Assembly: GCF_025506355.1 (NCBI RefSeq)
Contig: NZ_JANZYP010000003.1
Span: 186,001-250,000 of the forward strand
Direction: 5' to 3'
Length of the DNA: 64,000 nt
Source: Sphaerisporangium corydalis
GTDB lineage: Bacteria; Actinomycetota; Actinomycetes; Streptosporangiales; Streptosporangiaceae
The notes under the pieces are model-generated. The model was not told the origin of the DNA and ran no database searches. It saw nothing but the letters and a program-made list of their open reading frames with translations. The first letter of the stretch is position 1, and each line of letters starts with the position of its first letter. Below are positions 1-8,383 of this stretch, one piece after another. Position numbers and translations under genes: made by a program.

Positions 1-563
1 TGCTGGACGAGGGTGAGCAGCACGTTCTTGCTGGACTCCCGCATCCGCGCGTCGCACAGCACGACCGGGATGTCCACGCCGAGGTCCAGGGCCAGCCGTA
101 TCTCGTCCAGGTCATAGCGCCTGGCCCCCTCGAAGCAGTTGACCGCGACGACGAACGGGGTGCCGCGCCGCTCGAAGTAGTCGACCGAGGGGAAGCAGTC
201 GGCGAGCCGCCGGGTGTCGGCGATCACCACGGCGCCCATCGCGCCGAGCGCCAGCTCGTCCCACACGAACCAGAACCGCCGCTGCCCCGGCGTCCCGAAC
301 AGGTACAGCACGTGGGTGTCGCCGATGGAGATGCGGCCGAAGTCCATCGCGACGGTCGTGGTCTTCTTCGCCTCCACGCCCGACAGGTCGTCGACGTCGG
401 TCCCACGGTCGGTCAGCAGCTCCTCGGTGCGGAGCGGCCGGGTCTCCGACACCGACCCCACCATCGTGGTCTTCCCCGCCCCGAAGCCGCCCGCGACCAG
501 GATCTTGATCGCCGTGGGCAGCTTCACCCGCCCGGCGTCACGATCAGAGCGTCCGGAGTCCAT
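1..563 (-). CDS. cvnD: Conservon GTP/ATP-binding protein CvnD, partial (3' end outside window)
   Basis: This is a small Ras/Arf-like P-loop protein, the last gene of the conservon; the window's left edge cuts its C-terminus, so only about 187 residues are seen. Reading from an ATG at 563 gives MDSGRSDRDAGRVKLPTAIK and then a Walker A motif, GGFGAGKTT. Switch-like segments follow: TTTVAMDFGRI, then LFGTPGQRRF, the DxxG equivalent. The ATG lies 20 bases inside the preceding DUF742 gene, which is the usual conservon coupling. In Streptomyces, CvnD proteins bind nucleotide and form a membrane complex with CvnA-C that resembles a receptor/G-protein system. The reading is secure from motifs and gene order; the missing end cannot be judged. 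Confidence 0.93.
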   Translation of the reverse strand, partial: MDSGRSDRDAGRVKLPTAIKILVAGGFGAGKTTMVGSVSETRPLRTEELLTDRGTDVDDLSGVEAKKTTTVAMDFGRISIGDTHVLYLFGTPGQRRFWFVWDELALGAMGAVVIADTRRLADCFPSVDYFERRGTPFVVAVNCFEGARRYDLDEIRLALDLGVDIPVVLCDARMRESSKNVLLTLVQ

Positions 564-933
564 TGAGCACCGCCTTGTAGGTTTCCAGGTCGAGGACGTT
601 GATCTCCTGGGCCGGCTCCTGGATGGCGACCAGCCCCCGGTCGACGAGGTCGCCCAGCAGCACCCTGACCGTGCCGGCCGGCAGGTCCAGGGAGGCGGCG
701 ATCTCGGCGACCGACAGCGGCCGCTCGCAGAGCCTGACGATGGTGTGATGCTCGGGCCCGAGCCCGACCTCACCGGAGGTCACCGGATTGGTGGTCACCA
801 CGAGCGTGATGAGGTCGATCTGACCCCGGCTCGGCTGGGTGCGCCCCCGCGTCATCACGTACGGGCGGACGATCCGTCCGGCCTCGTCGTCGAGCCACTG
901 CTCCTCAGCGGGATCGTCGGAGAGGCTCGTCAT
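544..933 (-). CDS. cvnC: DUF742 conservon protein CvnC
   Basis: A 129-residue DUF742 protein. It carries the family hallmark VRPYVMTRGRTQP near residue 20, followed by a winged-helix-like region (LSVAEIAASLDLPAGTVRVL) and ends in LNGLRTL. The ATG at 933 overlaps the TGA of the upstream roadblock gene as ATGA. A longer frame extends upstream, but that part overlaps the roadblock gene and lacks the family sequence, so it was left out. DUF742 proteins are the third component of cvn operons; a DNA-binding-like fold is predicted but their biochemical role is poorly known. Translational coupling on both sides indicates equimolar expression with CvnB and CvnD. Confidence 0.95.
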   Translation of the reverse strand: MTSLSDDPAEEQWLDDEAGRIVRPYVMTRGRTQPSRGQIDLITLVVTTNPVTSGEVGLGPEHHTIVRLCERPLSVAEIAASLDLPAGTVRVLLGDLVDRGLVAIQEPAQEINVLDLETYKAVLNGLRTL

Positions 934-1361
934 GTGGCGCCCTCGTTCCTTGGGGAGGGGTGCTCCGCTCGCGCGGGCGAGGTGAGGTACTGCCCGACAC
1001 GGGTCACGAGCATGGCCATCTCGTAGCCGACCAGGCCGATGTCGGAGTCCTGCGCGCACAGGACCGCCAGGCAGGCGCCCTCGCCCGCCACGGTCACCAC
1101 CAGGTACGCCGACGTCAGGGCGATGATGGTCTGGCGCACCGCGCCGCCGCCGAACCGCTCGCCCGCCCCCTCGGCCAGGCTCTGGATCCCGGCCGCCACG
1201 GCGGACAGGTGCTCGGCGTCGGCCTCGCTGAGATCCCGCGACGCGGCCAGGGGCAGGCCGTCGTTGGACAGGACGATCCCGTGCTCGGCCTCCCGCACCC
1301 GTGCGACCAGGTCGTCCAGCAACCAGGTCAGATCGGCGGGGGAACTGGTCCTTTGCGTCAC
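930..1361 (-). CDS. cvnB: Roadblock/LC7 domain protein CvnB
   Basis: A 143-residue roadblock/LC7 protein (MglB-like fold). It shows the typical opening LTWLLDDLVARVREAEHGIV and then LSNDGLPLAASRDL, the central helix LSAVAAGIQSLAEGAGERF, and a C-terminal LVGYEMAMLVTRVGQYL. In conservons this subunit acts with the small GTPase CvnD, probably as a scaffold or GTPase-activating partner, and links it to the CvnA sensor. It begins 87 bases after the cvnA stop and overlaps the DUF742 gene by four bases (ATGA). Assignment is strong from both sequence and order. Confidence 0.95.
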   Translation of the reverse strand: MTQRTSSPADLTWLLDDLVARVREAEHGIVLSNDGLPLAASRDLSEADAEHLSAVAAGIQSLAEGAGERFGGGAVRQTIIALTSAYLVVTVAGEGACLAVLCAQDSDIGLVGYEMAMLVTRVGQYLTSPARAEHPSPRNEGAT

Positions 1362-1448
1362 TAGCTGTCCTCTTTACCGGCTCATTCTGGTCGGCTCACC
1401 CGCTGGGTGGGCCTTCGTCGTCTGCCTGCCACGTGATGGTCGGCACCG

Positions 1449-3905
1449 TCATCGGGGTCCTGTCGGTGGCCCGTCCCCCCAGGAGGGGCCGGGCTCGGTC
1501 CTGCCCGCCTCGGACCGGCCGCGTTCGGTGCCGCTCTGGAAGGACTCCATCAGCCGCCGGAGCTCCTCGGGGGAGTGGCCGTCCTCCTCGTCCTCCGGCT
1601 CGAGGACGGGCGGCACGGGCGGCTCGCGGCGCAGCTCGGGGGCCAGGTGGGCCTGGGCGACGCGGCGGGGCAGCCCGGATGGCGTCTGGAAGACCGGCTC
1701 GGGGACGGGCGGCTCGAAGACCGGTTCCGGGGCGGGCGTCTCGTGGACGGGCTCGGCGACGGGCGGCTCGTAGAAGCGCGGGTCGCCCTCGCGGCCGCCG
1801 TTGACCTGCCGGCCGTTCTCTCGCCGCCCGTTCTCCGGGGATCCGGGTCCGCGGCGGCCGCGCTCCGGCCGGCGGGCCGGCAGGTCGCCGGAGAGGGTCG
1901 CGGCGGGGGCGGCGGGGTCCGGCGACGGGCGGACCTCGGGGTCCGGCGCGGGCCGGTCGAGGGCCGACAGGTCCAGGACATCCGGCACCTCGGCGCCGGA
2001 CACGGTGTCCCGCACGGCGTCCTCGCCCTCATCGCCGAACAGGTCGGGCGGCAGCAGGACGATGACGGTCGTCCCGCCGTACGGGGACGCCTTCAGCGTG
2101 ACCTGGATGTGGTGCCGCGACGCCAGGCGGCTGACCACGTACAGCCCGAGGCGCGGGGTGCCGGTGAGCTTGAACTCCGGCGGGTCGGCGATCCGGTCGT
2201 TGGCGGCGGCCAGGTCCTCCGGGCTCATGCCGAGGCCGCGGTCCTCGATCTCGACCACGTAGCCACGGCCGACCTCCTGCCCGCTGACCTGCACCAGGGC
2301 GTACGGCGGGGAGAAGGACACGGCGTTCTCGATGAGCTCGGCCAGCAGGTGGATGACGTCGCCGATGGCCCGGCCCGCCAGCTCCGCCTCGCCCATGGGC
2401 ATCAGCGTCACCTGGGTGTAGTCCTCGATCTCGGCCAGCGCGCCGCGCACCACGTCGACCATGGGCACCGACCGGCGCCACGCGCGGCCGGGGGAGGCGC
2501 CGGACAGGACGATGAGGTTCTCGGCGTTGCGCCGCATCCGGGTCGCCAGGTGGTCGACGCGGAACAGCTCCGACAGCTCGGCGGGCTCGGTCTCCCTGCG
2601 CTCCATGGCGTCCAGGATGGTGAGCTGGCGGTGCACCAGCGACTGGGTGCGCCGGGCGAGGCTGAGCAGGATGCCCCGGTAGCTGCGCCGCAGCTCGGCC
2701 TGCTCCACCGCGACCCGGATGGCCGTCTCCTGGACGGTGTTGAACGCCTGCCCGACCTGGCCGATGGCGTCGGTGCCCACCGCGAGCGGCGGGGCCTCGG
2801 CGCTGACGTCCACGTCGTCACCGCGGCCGAGGCGCTCCACCACGCCGGGCAGCCGCTGGCCGGCCAGGTCCAGGGCGGCGGTCCGCAGCTCCTCCAGCCG
2901 CCGCACCAGGGCGCGCGCCGTGGTGATGGACAGGACGATGGAGGCGATGACGGCCAGCAGGCCGAGGCCGCCGGCCAGCGCCAGCCGGACCACGACGCCG
3001 ACGGCGATGGGCGTGGCGCGCTCGACCAGCGAGTCGCCTCCGGAGGCGACGAGCCGGTCGACGCGCGTCAGGACCGTCCCGGTCGCCGACTTCCAGCGTT
3101 CGGTGTCGGTGCCCACCACCTCGGGCTGGCCGGACGCGATGAGATCGTCCTCCAGGCCGCGCAGGCGGCGGTACGGCTCGCTCCTGGCCAGGTCGTCGAA
3201 GGCGGCACGGTCGTCGGGCGGCAGCTCCCCGGCTGCCTTGGCCAGCAGGAAGCGCTGGGCGCCCACGGTCTGGGCGAACGTCGAGTGCTCGGCCTCGGTG
3301 AAGCCGCCGCCGGCCAGGGCGCCCGCGGCGAGCGCGTCCTCCTGCGCGAGGAGCTCGGCCGCCCGTGAGACCTCGATGAACGTGCGGGTGTCCTTGGCGA
3401 ACCCGGCGTCGTCGAGGGTGGCCATCGAGTCGTAGACGCGGAACAGGGAGTCGATGACCCCGGTGATGGCGGTGGCCGCGCGGCCGCGGTCCACCTGCCC
3501 CGTGTCCACCTGCCTGCGGAGCGGGGCGAGGATCCGCAGGTCGCTGGCGGCCTCGTCGATGCGGTGGTTCAGCGTGTCGCCGGCCGCCTGGCGTACGGAG
3601 TCGGAGGTGGCCTCCCGCAGGAACCCGGCGCTCATCGCCTCGGTCCTGGACCGCTGGGTGACCAGCGCCTCGCGCTGCCGGGCGGAGCCGCGGTCGCTCA
3701 GCATGACCACGGTCAGGCGGCGCTCGCGCTGGAGCTCGACCCGCAGCCGCTCGCTGGGCTGGGCGACGCCGGAGTTCAGGGTAGAGACCGAGAGGACGTT
3801 CAGGCCCTCACGGAACGTCACCCACGCCGCGAAACCCCACAGGGCGATGAGCGACACCAGCAACGCCGTGACCTTGGTCCGGACGTGCGATTTTCGAAAG
3901 CGCAT
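1449..3905 (-). CDS. cvnA: Nitrate/nitrite-sensing (NIT) type sensor histidine kinase CvnA
   Basis: An 818-residue membrane sensor heading the conservon. After a short basic N-terminus there is a membrane helix (about residues 11-31), a NIT-like extracellular helical domain (about 45-290), a second membrane helix near 300-325, a HAMP linker (ARALVRRLEELRTAAL) and an HATPase region with the N-box LIENAVSFSP and the G-box EDRGLGM. No canonical phospho-accepting H-box is obvious, as is usual for CvnA. The last ~200 residues are disordered and Pro/Glu-rich, with a roughly 9-residue repeat (PPVAEPVHE, TPAPEPVFE, PPVPEPVFQ). The promoter must lie in the AT-richer 3906-4130 stretch. The family role is signal reception for the CvnB-D complex; the ligand is unknown. 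Confidence 0.93.
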   Translation of the reverse strand: MRFRKSHVRTKVTALLVSLIALWGFAAWVTFREGLNVLSVSTLNSGVAQPSERLRVELQRERRLTVVMLSDRGSARQREALVTQRSRTEAMSAGFLREATSDSVRQAAGDTLNHRIDEAASDLRILAPLRRQVDTGQVDRGRAATAITGVIDSLFRVYDSMATLDDAGFAKDTRTFIEVSRAAELLAQEDALAAGALAGGGFTEAEHSTFAQTVGAQRFLLAKAAGELPPDDRAAFDDLARSEPYRRLRGLEDDLIASGQPEVVGTDTERWKSATGTVLTRVDRLVASGGDSLVERATPIAVGVVVRLALAGGLGLLAVIASIVLSITTARALVRRLEELRTAALDLAGQRLPGVVERLGRGDDVDVSAEAPPLAVGTDAIGQVGQAFNTVQETAIRVAVEQAELRRSYRGILLSLARRTQSLVHRQLTILDAMERRETEPAELSELFRVDHLATRMRRNAENLIVLSGASPGRAWRRSVPMVDVVRGALAEIEDYTQVTLMPMGEAELAGRAIGDVIHLLAELIENAVSFSPPYALVQVSGQEVGRGYVVEIEDRGLGMSPEDLAAANDRIADPPEFKLTGTPRLGLYVVSRLASRHHIQVTLKASPYGGTTVIVLLPPDLFGDEGEDAVRDTVSGAEVPDVLDLSALDRPAPDPEVRPSPDPAAPAATLSGDLPARRPERGRRGPGSPENGRRENGRQVNGGREGDPRFYEPPVAEPVHETPAPEPVFEPPVPEPVFQTPSGLPRRVAQAHLAPELRREPPVPPVLEPEDEEDGHSPEELRRLMESFQSGTERGRSEAGRTEPGPSWGDGPPTGPR

Positions 3906-4134
3906 AACTCCATCCCTGGCGAAAAGTCAGGAACCCATCGCTCGTTCCCGGCAATGGCGCTTTTCAATGACTTATGGCGATATAGGCTGCCGTATCGCGT
4001 GGTGGGGCAGTATTTCACCACATCACTGGGGAACCCTAGCATGATCGTAATTGGAGCTACGAACGTTTAGTGACAATTATGTCAAGTATGCCGAGCGAAG
4101 CTTGGATTTCCGGTGTTGTCTCACTTTTGTCGGC

Positions 4135-6012
4135 TTATGCGTGGTGTCGTGCGCCGACATCAGGGTTGCGCAGAGTGGGCATTTCGCGCTGCGCCAGGTG
4201 AAGCGCCCCGAGCACGGCCGCCCTGACGATCGCCGCCGGCAGGTACAGGTCCTTGTCGTGCCACATCGGCGGATGGTCGCCGGACGCCCGCCACGTCCCC
4301 GCGCCGGCCGCCGGCCGCGTCTCCGGCTCGCCGGGTCCGCTCCGCGTGCCCGGCCAGGGTGACCGCAGCAGGTACTCGTACCCCCGCGCCACCTCCTGCG
4401 CCGCCCGGTCGTGCCCCTCGCCGGCCAGCAGCAGGACCTGCATCGCGTACGCGGTCTCCTCCACCGTGCCGCGCCACACGCCCCAGGAGCCGTCCTCGCG
4501 CTGCGTCGCGCGCACCCACCGCACCGCCCGGCGCACGGCCTCCGCCGAGTCCGGCCCGCCGAAACCGGCCAGCGCCAGCCCGCACGAGAACGTCGCGTAG
4601 TACGGGGAGGCGTGCCAGCGGTCCGACCAGCTCCCGTCGGCCCGCTGCCACTCGCGCAGGCGGGAGGCGACCTGCTCCATGGCCTCGCCGTACGCCGGCC
4701 GCGCGTCGGGGCGCGCCGCGGTGTACTGCCCGAAGGCGTCGAGCACGTGGGCGTTGACCGTGGGCGACAGGCCCTGCTCGCCCGGCCAGGTGCAGAAGTG
4801 CGTGCCCGAACGGTAGGCCAACAGGCTGTCCGGCTCGCGCGGGGCGCCGAGCAGCGCGAGCGCGTACAGGGCCACCGACGTGGTGTCGGCGTCGGCGGGC
4901 AGCCCCGGCCCGGCCGGGACGCCGCCCGGCCCGAGCCCGGCGGCCAGGCTCGCGGTCAGCTCGGCGGGCACAGTGAGCGTCACCCCGGCCCGCGCCAGCC
5001 AGCTCAGCACCCAGCCCCGCTCGAACGCCGTGATGGGCACCGCGCACGGCACCGGGCCGCCGTGCGCCTCGGTGGCCTTGCGCAGGTGGCGCACCGCGGG
5101 GTGGGCGGGCTCCAGCGCGCCGAGGTCGCCGAGCCAGGCGGCGGTGGCCGCGGGCGACGCGCCGACCGTGCCGGCGGCCGTCGGGGAGATCCCCGGCGCC
5201 TGGAACGCCGCGTCGTCGGCGACCTCCAGGGCGTGCAGGAGCTTGTCCGGGAGCGGGGCGCCCGACCGCAGGCGCGCGCGGACCGTCACCAGCCGCAGGT
5301 CGTCGGCGCCGCGCGGCAGCGGGAGGGGCGGCGTGCCCACCCACGTGCGCAGCCCGTCCAGCGGCGCCTCGGTGATCCGCCGGAGGTGCCGGTTGATCGC
5401 CGCGACCAGCGAGGCGGCGATGAGCTCGATCGCCGGCAGGTCGGGCAGGGCCGTGGCGCCGAACTTCCGCGACCAGCGGAACAACGCGTGCAGCCCCCGG
5501 CCGGCCGCCGCGGCGACCTCGGGGTCACGGGGACCCCGTCCGAGCTCCGACAGCAGGGCCTCGGTGGCGCTCAGGGTCGGCACCAGGATGTAGTCGGCGT
5601 GCGGGCCCCACCCGCCGCCCGGCCGCTGGGCCGCGACCAGGTACGCCAGGCGCTCGTGGTGCCCGGTGAGCCAGGGCGCCAAGGACACCAGCCGCCCGGT
5701 CTCGTACACCGAGGCGGACGTCTCGCCCCCGGGGCGCGCCAGCAGCCCGGCCACCAGCACCCGGGCCTCGGCCGCCACGTCGACGGCGTGCTCGGGGCCG
5801 GCGGCGTCGCCGTCCGGGCGGGCCGGCTGCGGGCGGGAGGCACCAGGGGCGACGAGGCCGGGGCCCGGATCGACGAGGCCAGGGCCCGGATCGACGTGGC
5901 CGGGGCCCGGGTCGACGTGGCCGGGGCCCGGGTCGAGGACGCCGGTGCCGGTGTCCGGTGCGGGGGTGGTGCGGGCCCCGATGATCGGCGAGATGAGATC
6001 GTGGACGCTCAA
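4135..6012 (-). CDS. Class II diterpene cyclase (copalyl diphosphate synthase-like)
   Basis: Predicted protonation-initiated cyclase of a C20 diphosphate, giving a bicyclic prenyl diphosphate; 625 residues. Evidence: the beta-domain opening VYETGRLVSLAPWL (103-114), a QW-like AAQRPGGGWGP, the general-acid motif DADTT at 374-378 (a DXDD variant, middle Asp retained), and C-terminal QRADGSWSDRW and QREDGSWGVW. There is no DDxxD, so a class I partner is needed; the gene just upstream supplies it. The chosen start is a TTG at 6012 that overlaps that gene's TGA as TTGA. Residues 27-54 are four DPGPG(H/L)V heptads, absent from typical family members, and total length exceeds the usual ~500-530. Substrate (probably GGPP) and product stereochemistry cannot be read from sequence, and no GGPP synthase is in the window. 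Confidence 0.88.
   Translation of the reverse strand: MSVHDLISPIIGARTTPAPDTGTGVLDPGPGHVDPGPGHVDPGPGLVDPGPGLVAPGASRPQPARPDGDAAGPEHAVDVAAEARVLVAGLLARPGGETSASVYETGRLVSLAPWLTGHHERLAYLVAAQRPGGGWGPHADYILVPTLSATEALLSELGRGPRDPEVAAAAGRGLHALFRWSRKFGATALPDLPAIELIAASLVAAINRHLRRITEAPLDGLRTWVGTPPLPLPRGADDLRLVTVRARLRSGAPLPDKLLHALEVADDAAFQAPGISPTAAGTVGASPAATAAWLGDLGALEPAHPAVRHLRKATEAHGGPVPCAVPITAFERGWVLSWLARAGVTLTVPAELTASLAAGLGPGGVPAGPGLPADADTTSVALYALALLGAPREPDSLLAYRSGTHFCTWPGEQGLSPTVNAHVLDAFGQYTAARPDARPAYGEAMEQVASRLREWQRADGSWSDRWHASPYYATFSCGLALAGFGGPDSAEAVRRAVRWVRATQREDGSWGVWRGTVEETAYAMQVLLLAGEGHDRAAQEVARGYEYLLRSPWPGTRSGPGEPETRPAAGAGTWRASGDHPPMWHDKDLYLPAAIVRAAVLGALHLAQREMPTLRNPDVGARHHA
5851..5934 (-). repeat. 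21-bp tandem repeat, four copies, inside the class II cyclase gene
   Basis: Four head-to-tail 21-bp units with a unit close to GACCCCGGCCCCGGGCCACGT in the sense direction. Each encodes Asp-Pro-Gly-Pro-Gly-(His or Leu)-Val. The units differ at a few positions, and the frame is kept because 21 is a multiple of three. The repeat sits between the TTG start and the conserved cyclase domain, so copy number could vary without affecting the enzyme core. Confidence 0.9.
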
Positions 6013-6881
6013 AACCTGCCCCAGTAGTCGGCGAGTCGGTAGAAGCCGGCGCAGAAGTCCATCTGGCGCTCCAGATAGCCGGCGATGTGGGGGTGGCCCG
6101 CCCGCAGCGGGCCGATCAGTTCGCGGCTCCGGTCGGCCAGCGCCGCCACGCGCCGGTCGACCTCCTCGCGGGGGACGCCGAGGAGCAGGGCGTTGAGGTC
6201 GCCCCACTTCACGTCCCGCTCGAAGGTGCCGAGGTCGTTGAGCAGGCGTACCACCCGCTGGACCGCCCAGGAGGCCTCGCGTACCAGGGCGAGCGCCTCG
6301 GGGTCCGCCGGCCCGCCGGTGTGGATCAGGTGCGAGGCGAACGCGAAGGAGAAGCCCAGGTTGTCGGCGTTGTCGAGGTAGGCGTCGAGCGTCGGGGTCA
6401 CGCCGCCGTCGCGCCACTCGCGCTCCAGCGTCATCGCCTCCAGCATGCGCCGCAGCTCCTCGTGCCAGACGTGGCCGAGCGCGGGGAACGCCGGAGAGGC
6501 GGTCAGCTCCTTGCGGATGTCGGCGAGGAAACGGGTGAGGTCGTCGCCCGGCTCCGGGTCCCGCCCGTCGGCGACCGCCAGGCAGCGGCGGGCGACCTCG
6601 CCCACCTCCCGCGCCGAGGTGGCGACGTAGTCCACGCGCCAGTCGAGGCCGAACGCCCACAGGCACGCCTTGTTGGCCATGCGGAGCTGCTCGGAGGTGA
6701 ACCACGGGCCGCTGAACGCCATGGCCATGGACAGGGTGCTGGCCAGGGCCGCGTCGAACGGCCGGGCCGAGAACAGCTCCGGGTAGGCGGCCAGCCAGTC
6801 CTGCATGTCCCGCTGCGACCGCCCGGCCACCGCGCAGATCGTCCCCGCGTCGGTGGCGCCCGGCCACCGGCCCGCCGTCAC
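6009..6881 (-). CDS. Class I terpene synthase (diterpene synthase partner)
   Basis: Predicted all-alpha ionisation-dependent terpene synthase, 290 residues. The GTG at 6881 overlaps the P450 stop as GTGA, and the 3' end overlaps the cyclase as TTGA, so three genes are translationally coupled. The NSE/DTE-type metal motif is N215-D216-x-x-T219-x-x-x-D223 (RLLNDLGTFERD). The aspartate-rich site after the WAFGL segment reads D80-W-R-V-D84, i.e. DxxxD rather than DDxxD. Downstream sequence ends RLADYWGRF, resembling the aromatic C-terminal signature of bacterial terpene synthases. By context it would ionise the bicyclic diphosphate made by the class II cyclase. The altered Asp motif leaves the product open; loss of activity is possible but unlikely given the intact NSE motif. 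Confidence 0.85.
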   Translation of the reverse strand: MTAGRWPGATDAGTICAVAGRSQRDMQDWLAAYPELFSARPFDAALASTLSMAMAFSGPWFTSEQLRMANKACLWAFGLDWRVDYVATSAREVGEVARRCLAVADGRDPEPGDDLTRFLADIRKELTASPAFPALGHVWHEELRRMLEAMTLEREWRDGGVTPTLDAYLDNADNLGFSFAFASHLIHTGGPADPEALALVREASWAVQRVVRLLNDLGTFERDVKWGDLNALLLGVPREEVDRRVAALADRSRELIGPLRAGHPHIAGYLERQMDFCAGFYRLADYWGRF

Positions 6882-8254
6882 GACGGGATCCGCGTGGGGT
6901 GTCCGGCGGGCAGGAGCCGCAGCTCCACCTTCTGCCGGGGGCGCAGCAGCGCGGTCGGCGCCGGGGTGAACGGCCCCCCGCCCGCCAGGCGGGGACGGAA
7001 CCGGCTCACCAGGGCGGCGACCATGAGCGGAGCGTCCATGTCGAACAGGTGACGGCCGAGGCACTGGTGCGCGCCGCCGCCGAACGGGAAGTACGCGTAC
7101 CGGTGGCGGCGCTCCCCGGTCCGCGGGGCGAACCGCTCGGGGTCGAACTCCAGGGGCCGGTCCCAGAACTCCGCGAGGCGGTGCGTGGCGTACGGGCTGA
7201 TCAGCACCATGGAGCCGGCCTTGACCCGCGTTCCGCCGATGGTGTCGGCACCGGTGGCCATCCGGGGGAACAGCCACCCCGCCGGGTGCAGGCGCATGAC
7301 CTCCTGCAGCACCATCGTGGTGTACCGCAGCTCGGGCACGTGGGAGGGCAGGGCCGGGCCCGTGCCGACCACGCGCTCGATCTCGGCGTTCATCCGGGCG
7401 GCGACCGCCGGGTGGGCGTCCAGCTCGGTCCACAGCCAGGTCAGGGTGGTGGCCGTCGTCTCCGAGGCCGCCGCGTACACGCTGACCAGGTCGTCCCGGA
7501 TCCAGCGGTCGTGCCCGGGATCGCGGCCGTCCCGCGCCCGGCAGAGCGCGGAGATCACGTCGATGCCGTCGTCACCGGCCGCGCGGGCCCGGGCGCGGCG
7601 GATCACCGGGTACACCACGTCGTCGATCGTCGCGACCGCGCTCAGGAAGGCCCGGTCGCCGGGCATGCGCGCCCAGTACGGCATGAAGGGCGCGAGCAGC
7701 CGGAACGTCACCGCCGCGTCGGCCGCGTGATAGGCCGTCATCAGGCGCTCGCCGTCCGTGCGGGAGATCGCGTCCCCGAACAGGACGCGTACGACGCTCT
7801 GGTTGACCAGGGCGGCCATCTCGCGGGCGGCGTCCACGGTGCGGCCCGACCGGGCGGTCTCGTCCAGCTCGGCGACCCGCTCGTCCACCGTCTTGGCGAT
7901 CGTGTCCGCGAGGGAGTCGACGTACCGGGTGGTGAACAGCGCCTGGAGGATCTTCCTGCTGGACTCCCACGCGGGGCCGTCGCCGAGGATCCCGTCCCCG
8001 AGCAGGCGGTTCAGCGGGCGCCAGAACATGCCCTGGCGGGCGTAGTTGCCCGCGTTGTCGCGCAGGACGTGCTGGACGTGGTCGGGATGGGTCACCAGGT
8101 AGGGGCGGAAGGGACCGAGGTTCAGGCGGACGACCTTGCCCCGTGCCCGCATGCCCAGCTCCGCGAGGCCGTTCACGGGATCCCGTACGATCCCCGGCAT
8201 AAGCCACGAGAGCCTCAAAAGAGACAAGCGCCTAGCCTTCCGACAAAATGGCAC
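6878..8254 (-). CDS. Cytochrome P450 (terpene-cluster oxidase 1)
   Basis: A 458-residue soluble P450. The I-helix segment is AAASETTATTLTWL, the K-helix ExxR is EVMR within LQEVMRLHP, and the heme loop is FPFGGGAHQCLGRH with the proximal Cys. The N-terminal GPFRPYLVTHPDHVQHVLRDN block is typical of P450s linked to terpene cyclases. The start is uncertain: a GTG at 8254 gives the listed length, while an ATG at 8200 preceded by GAGG would drop 18 residues. It heads the three-gene minus-strand arm, sharing the 8255-8383 divergent promoter with the PhyH gene, so it probably oxidises the diterpene scaffold made by the two coupled cyclases. Redox partners are not encoded nearby. Confidence 0.9.
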   Translation of the reverse strand: MPFCRKARRLSLLRLSWLMPGIVRDPVNGLAELGMRARGKVVRLNLGPFRPYLVTHPDHVQHVLRDNAGNYARQGMFWRPLNRLLGDGILGDGPAWESSRKILQALFTTRYVDSLADTIAKTVDERVAELDETARSGRTVDAAREMAALVNQSVVRVLFGDAISRTDGERLMTAYHAADAAVTFRLLAPFMPYWARMPGDRAFLSAVATIDDVVYPVIRRARARAAGDDGIDVISALCRARDGRDPGHDRWIRDDLVSVYAAASETTATTLTWLWTELDAHPAVAARMNAEIERVVGTGPALPSHVPELRYTTMVLQEVMRLHPAGWLFPRMATGADTIGGTRVKAGSMVLISPYATHRLAEFWDRPLEFDPERFAPRTGERRHRYAYFPFGGGAHQCLGRHLFDMDAPLMVAALVSRFRPRLAGGGPFTPAPTALLRPRQKVELRLLPAGHPTRIPS

Positions 8255-8339
8255 GAGATCAATGATCTATCACGTCGGGCTGACCATGAGCAAGCATTCT
8301 TGTCAGATTGATCGCCGGGGCCGGGCGCCCGGCACTTCT

Positions 8340-8353
8340 ACCAAGCGCTTGCT
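8340..8353. promoter_or_regulatory. Perfect palindrome operator (CAAGCGCTTG) in divergent promoter
   Basis: The 129-bp gap between the divergent P450 and PhyH genes contains ACCAAGCGCTTGCT, with a perfect 10-bp palindrome at 8342-8351, 33 bp before the PhyH ATG. Symmetry and length fit a TetR-family operator; the form A-n-CAAG-nn-CTTG-n-T matches what I recall of the KstR2 consensus, though a LacI-type site with central CG is also possible. The same 10-mer recurs at 24812-24821 before hyuA. No TetR or LacI gene lies in the window. Confidence 0.5.
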
Positions 8354-8383
8354 TTAGCGGCGGGGTCGGATCGAAACTGGGGC

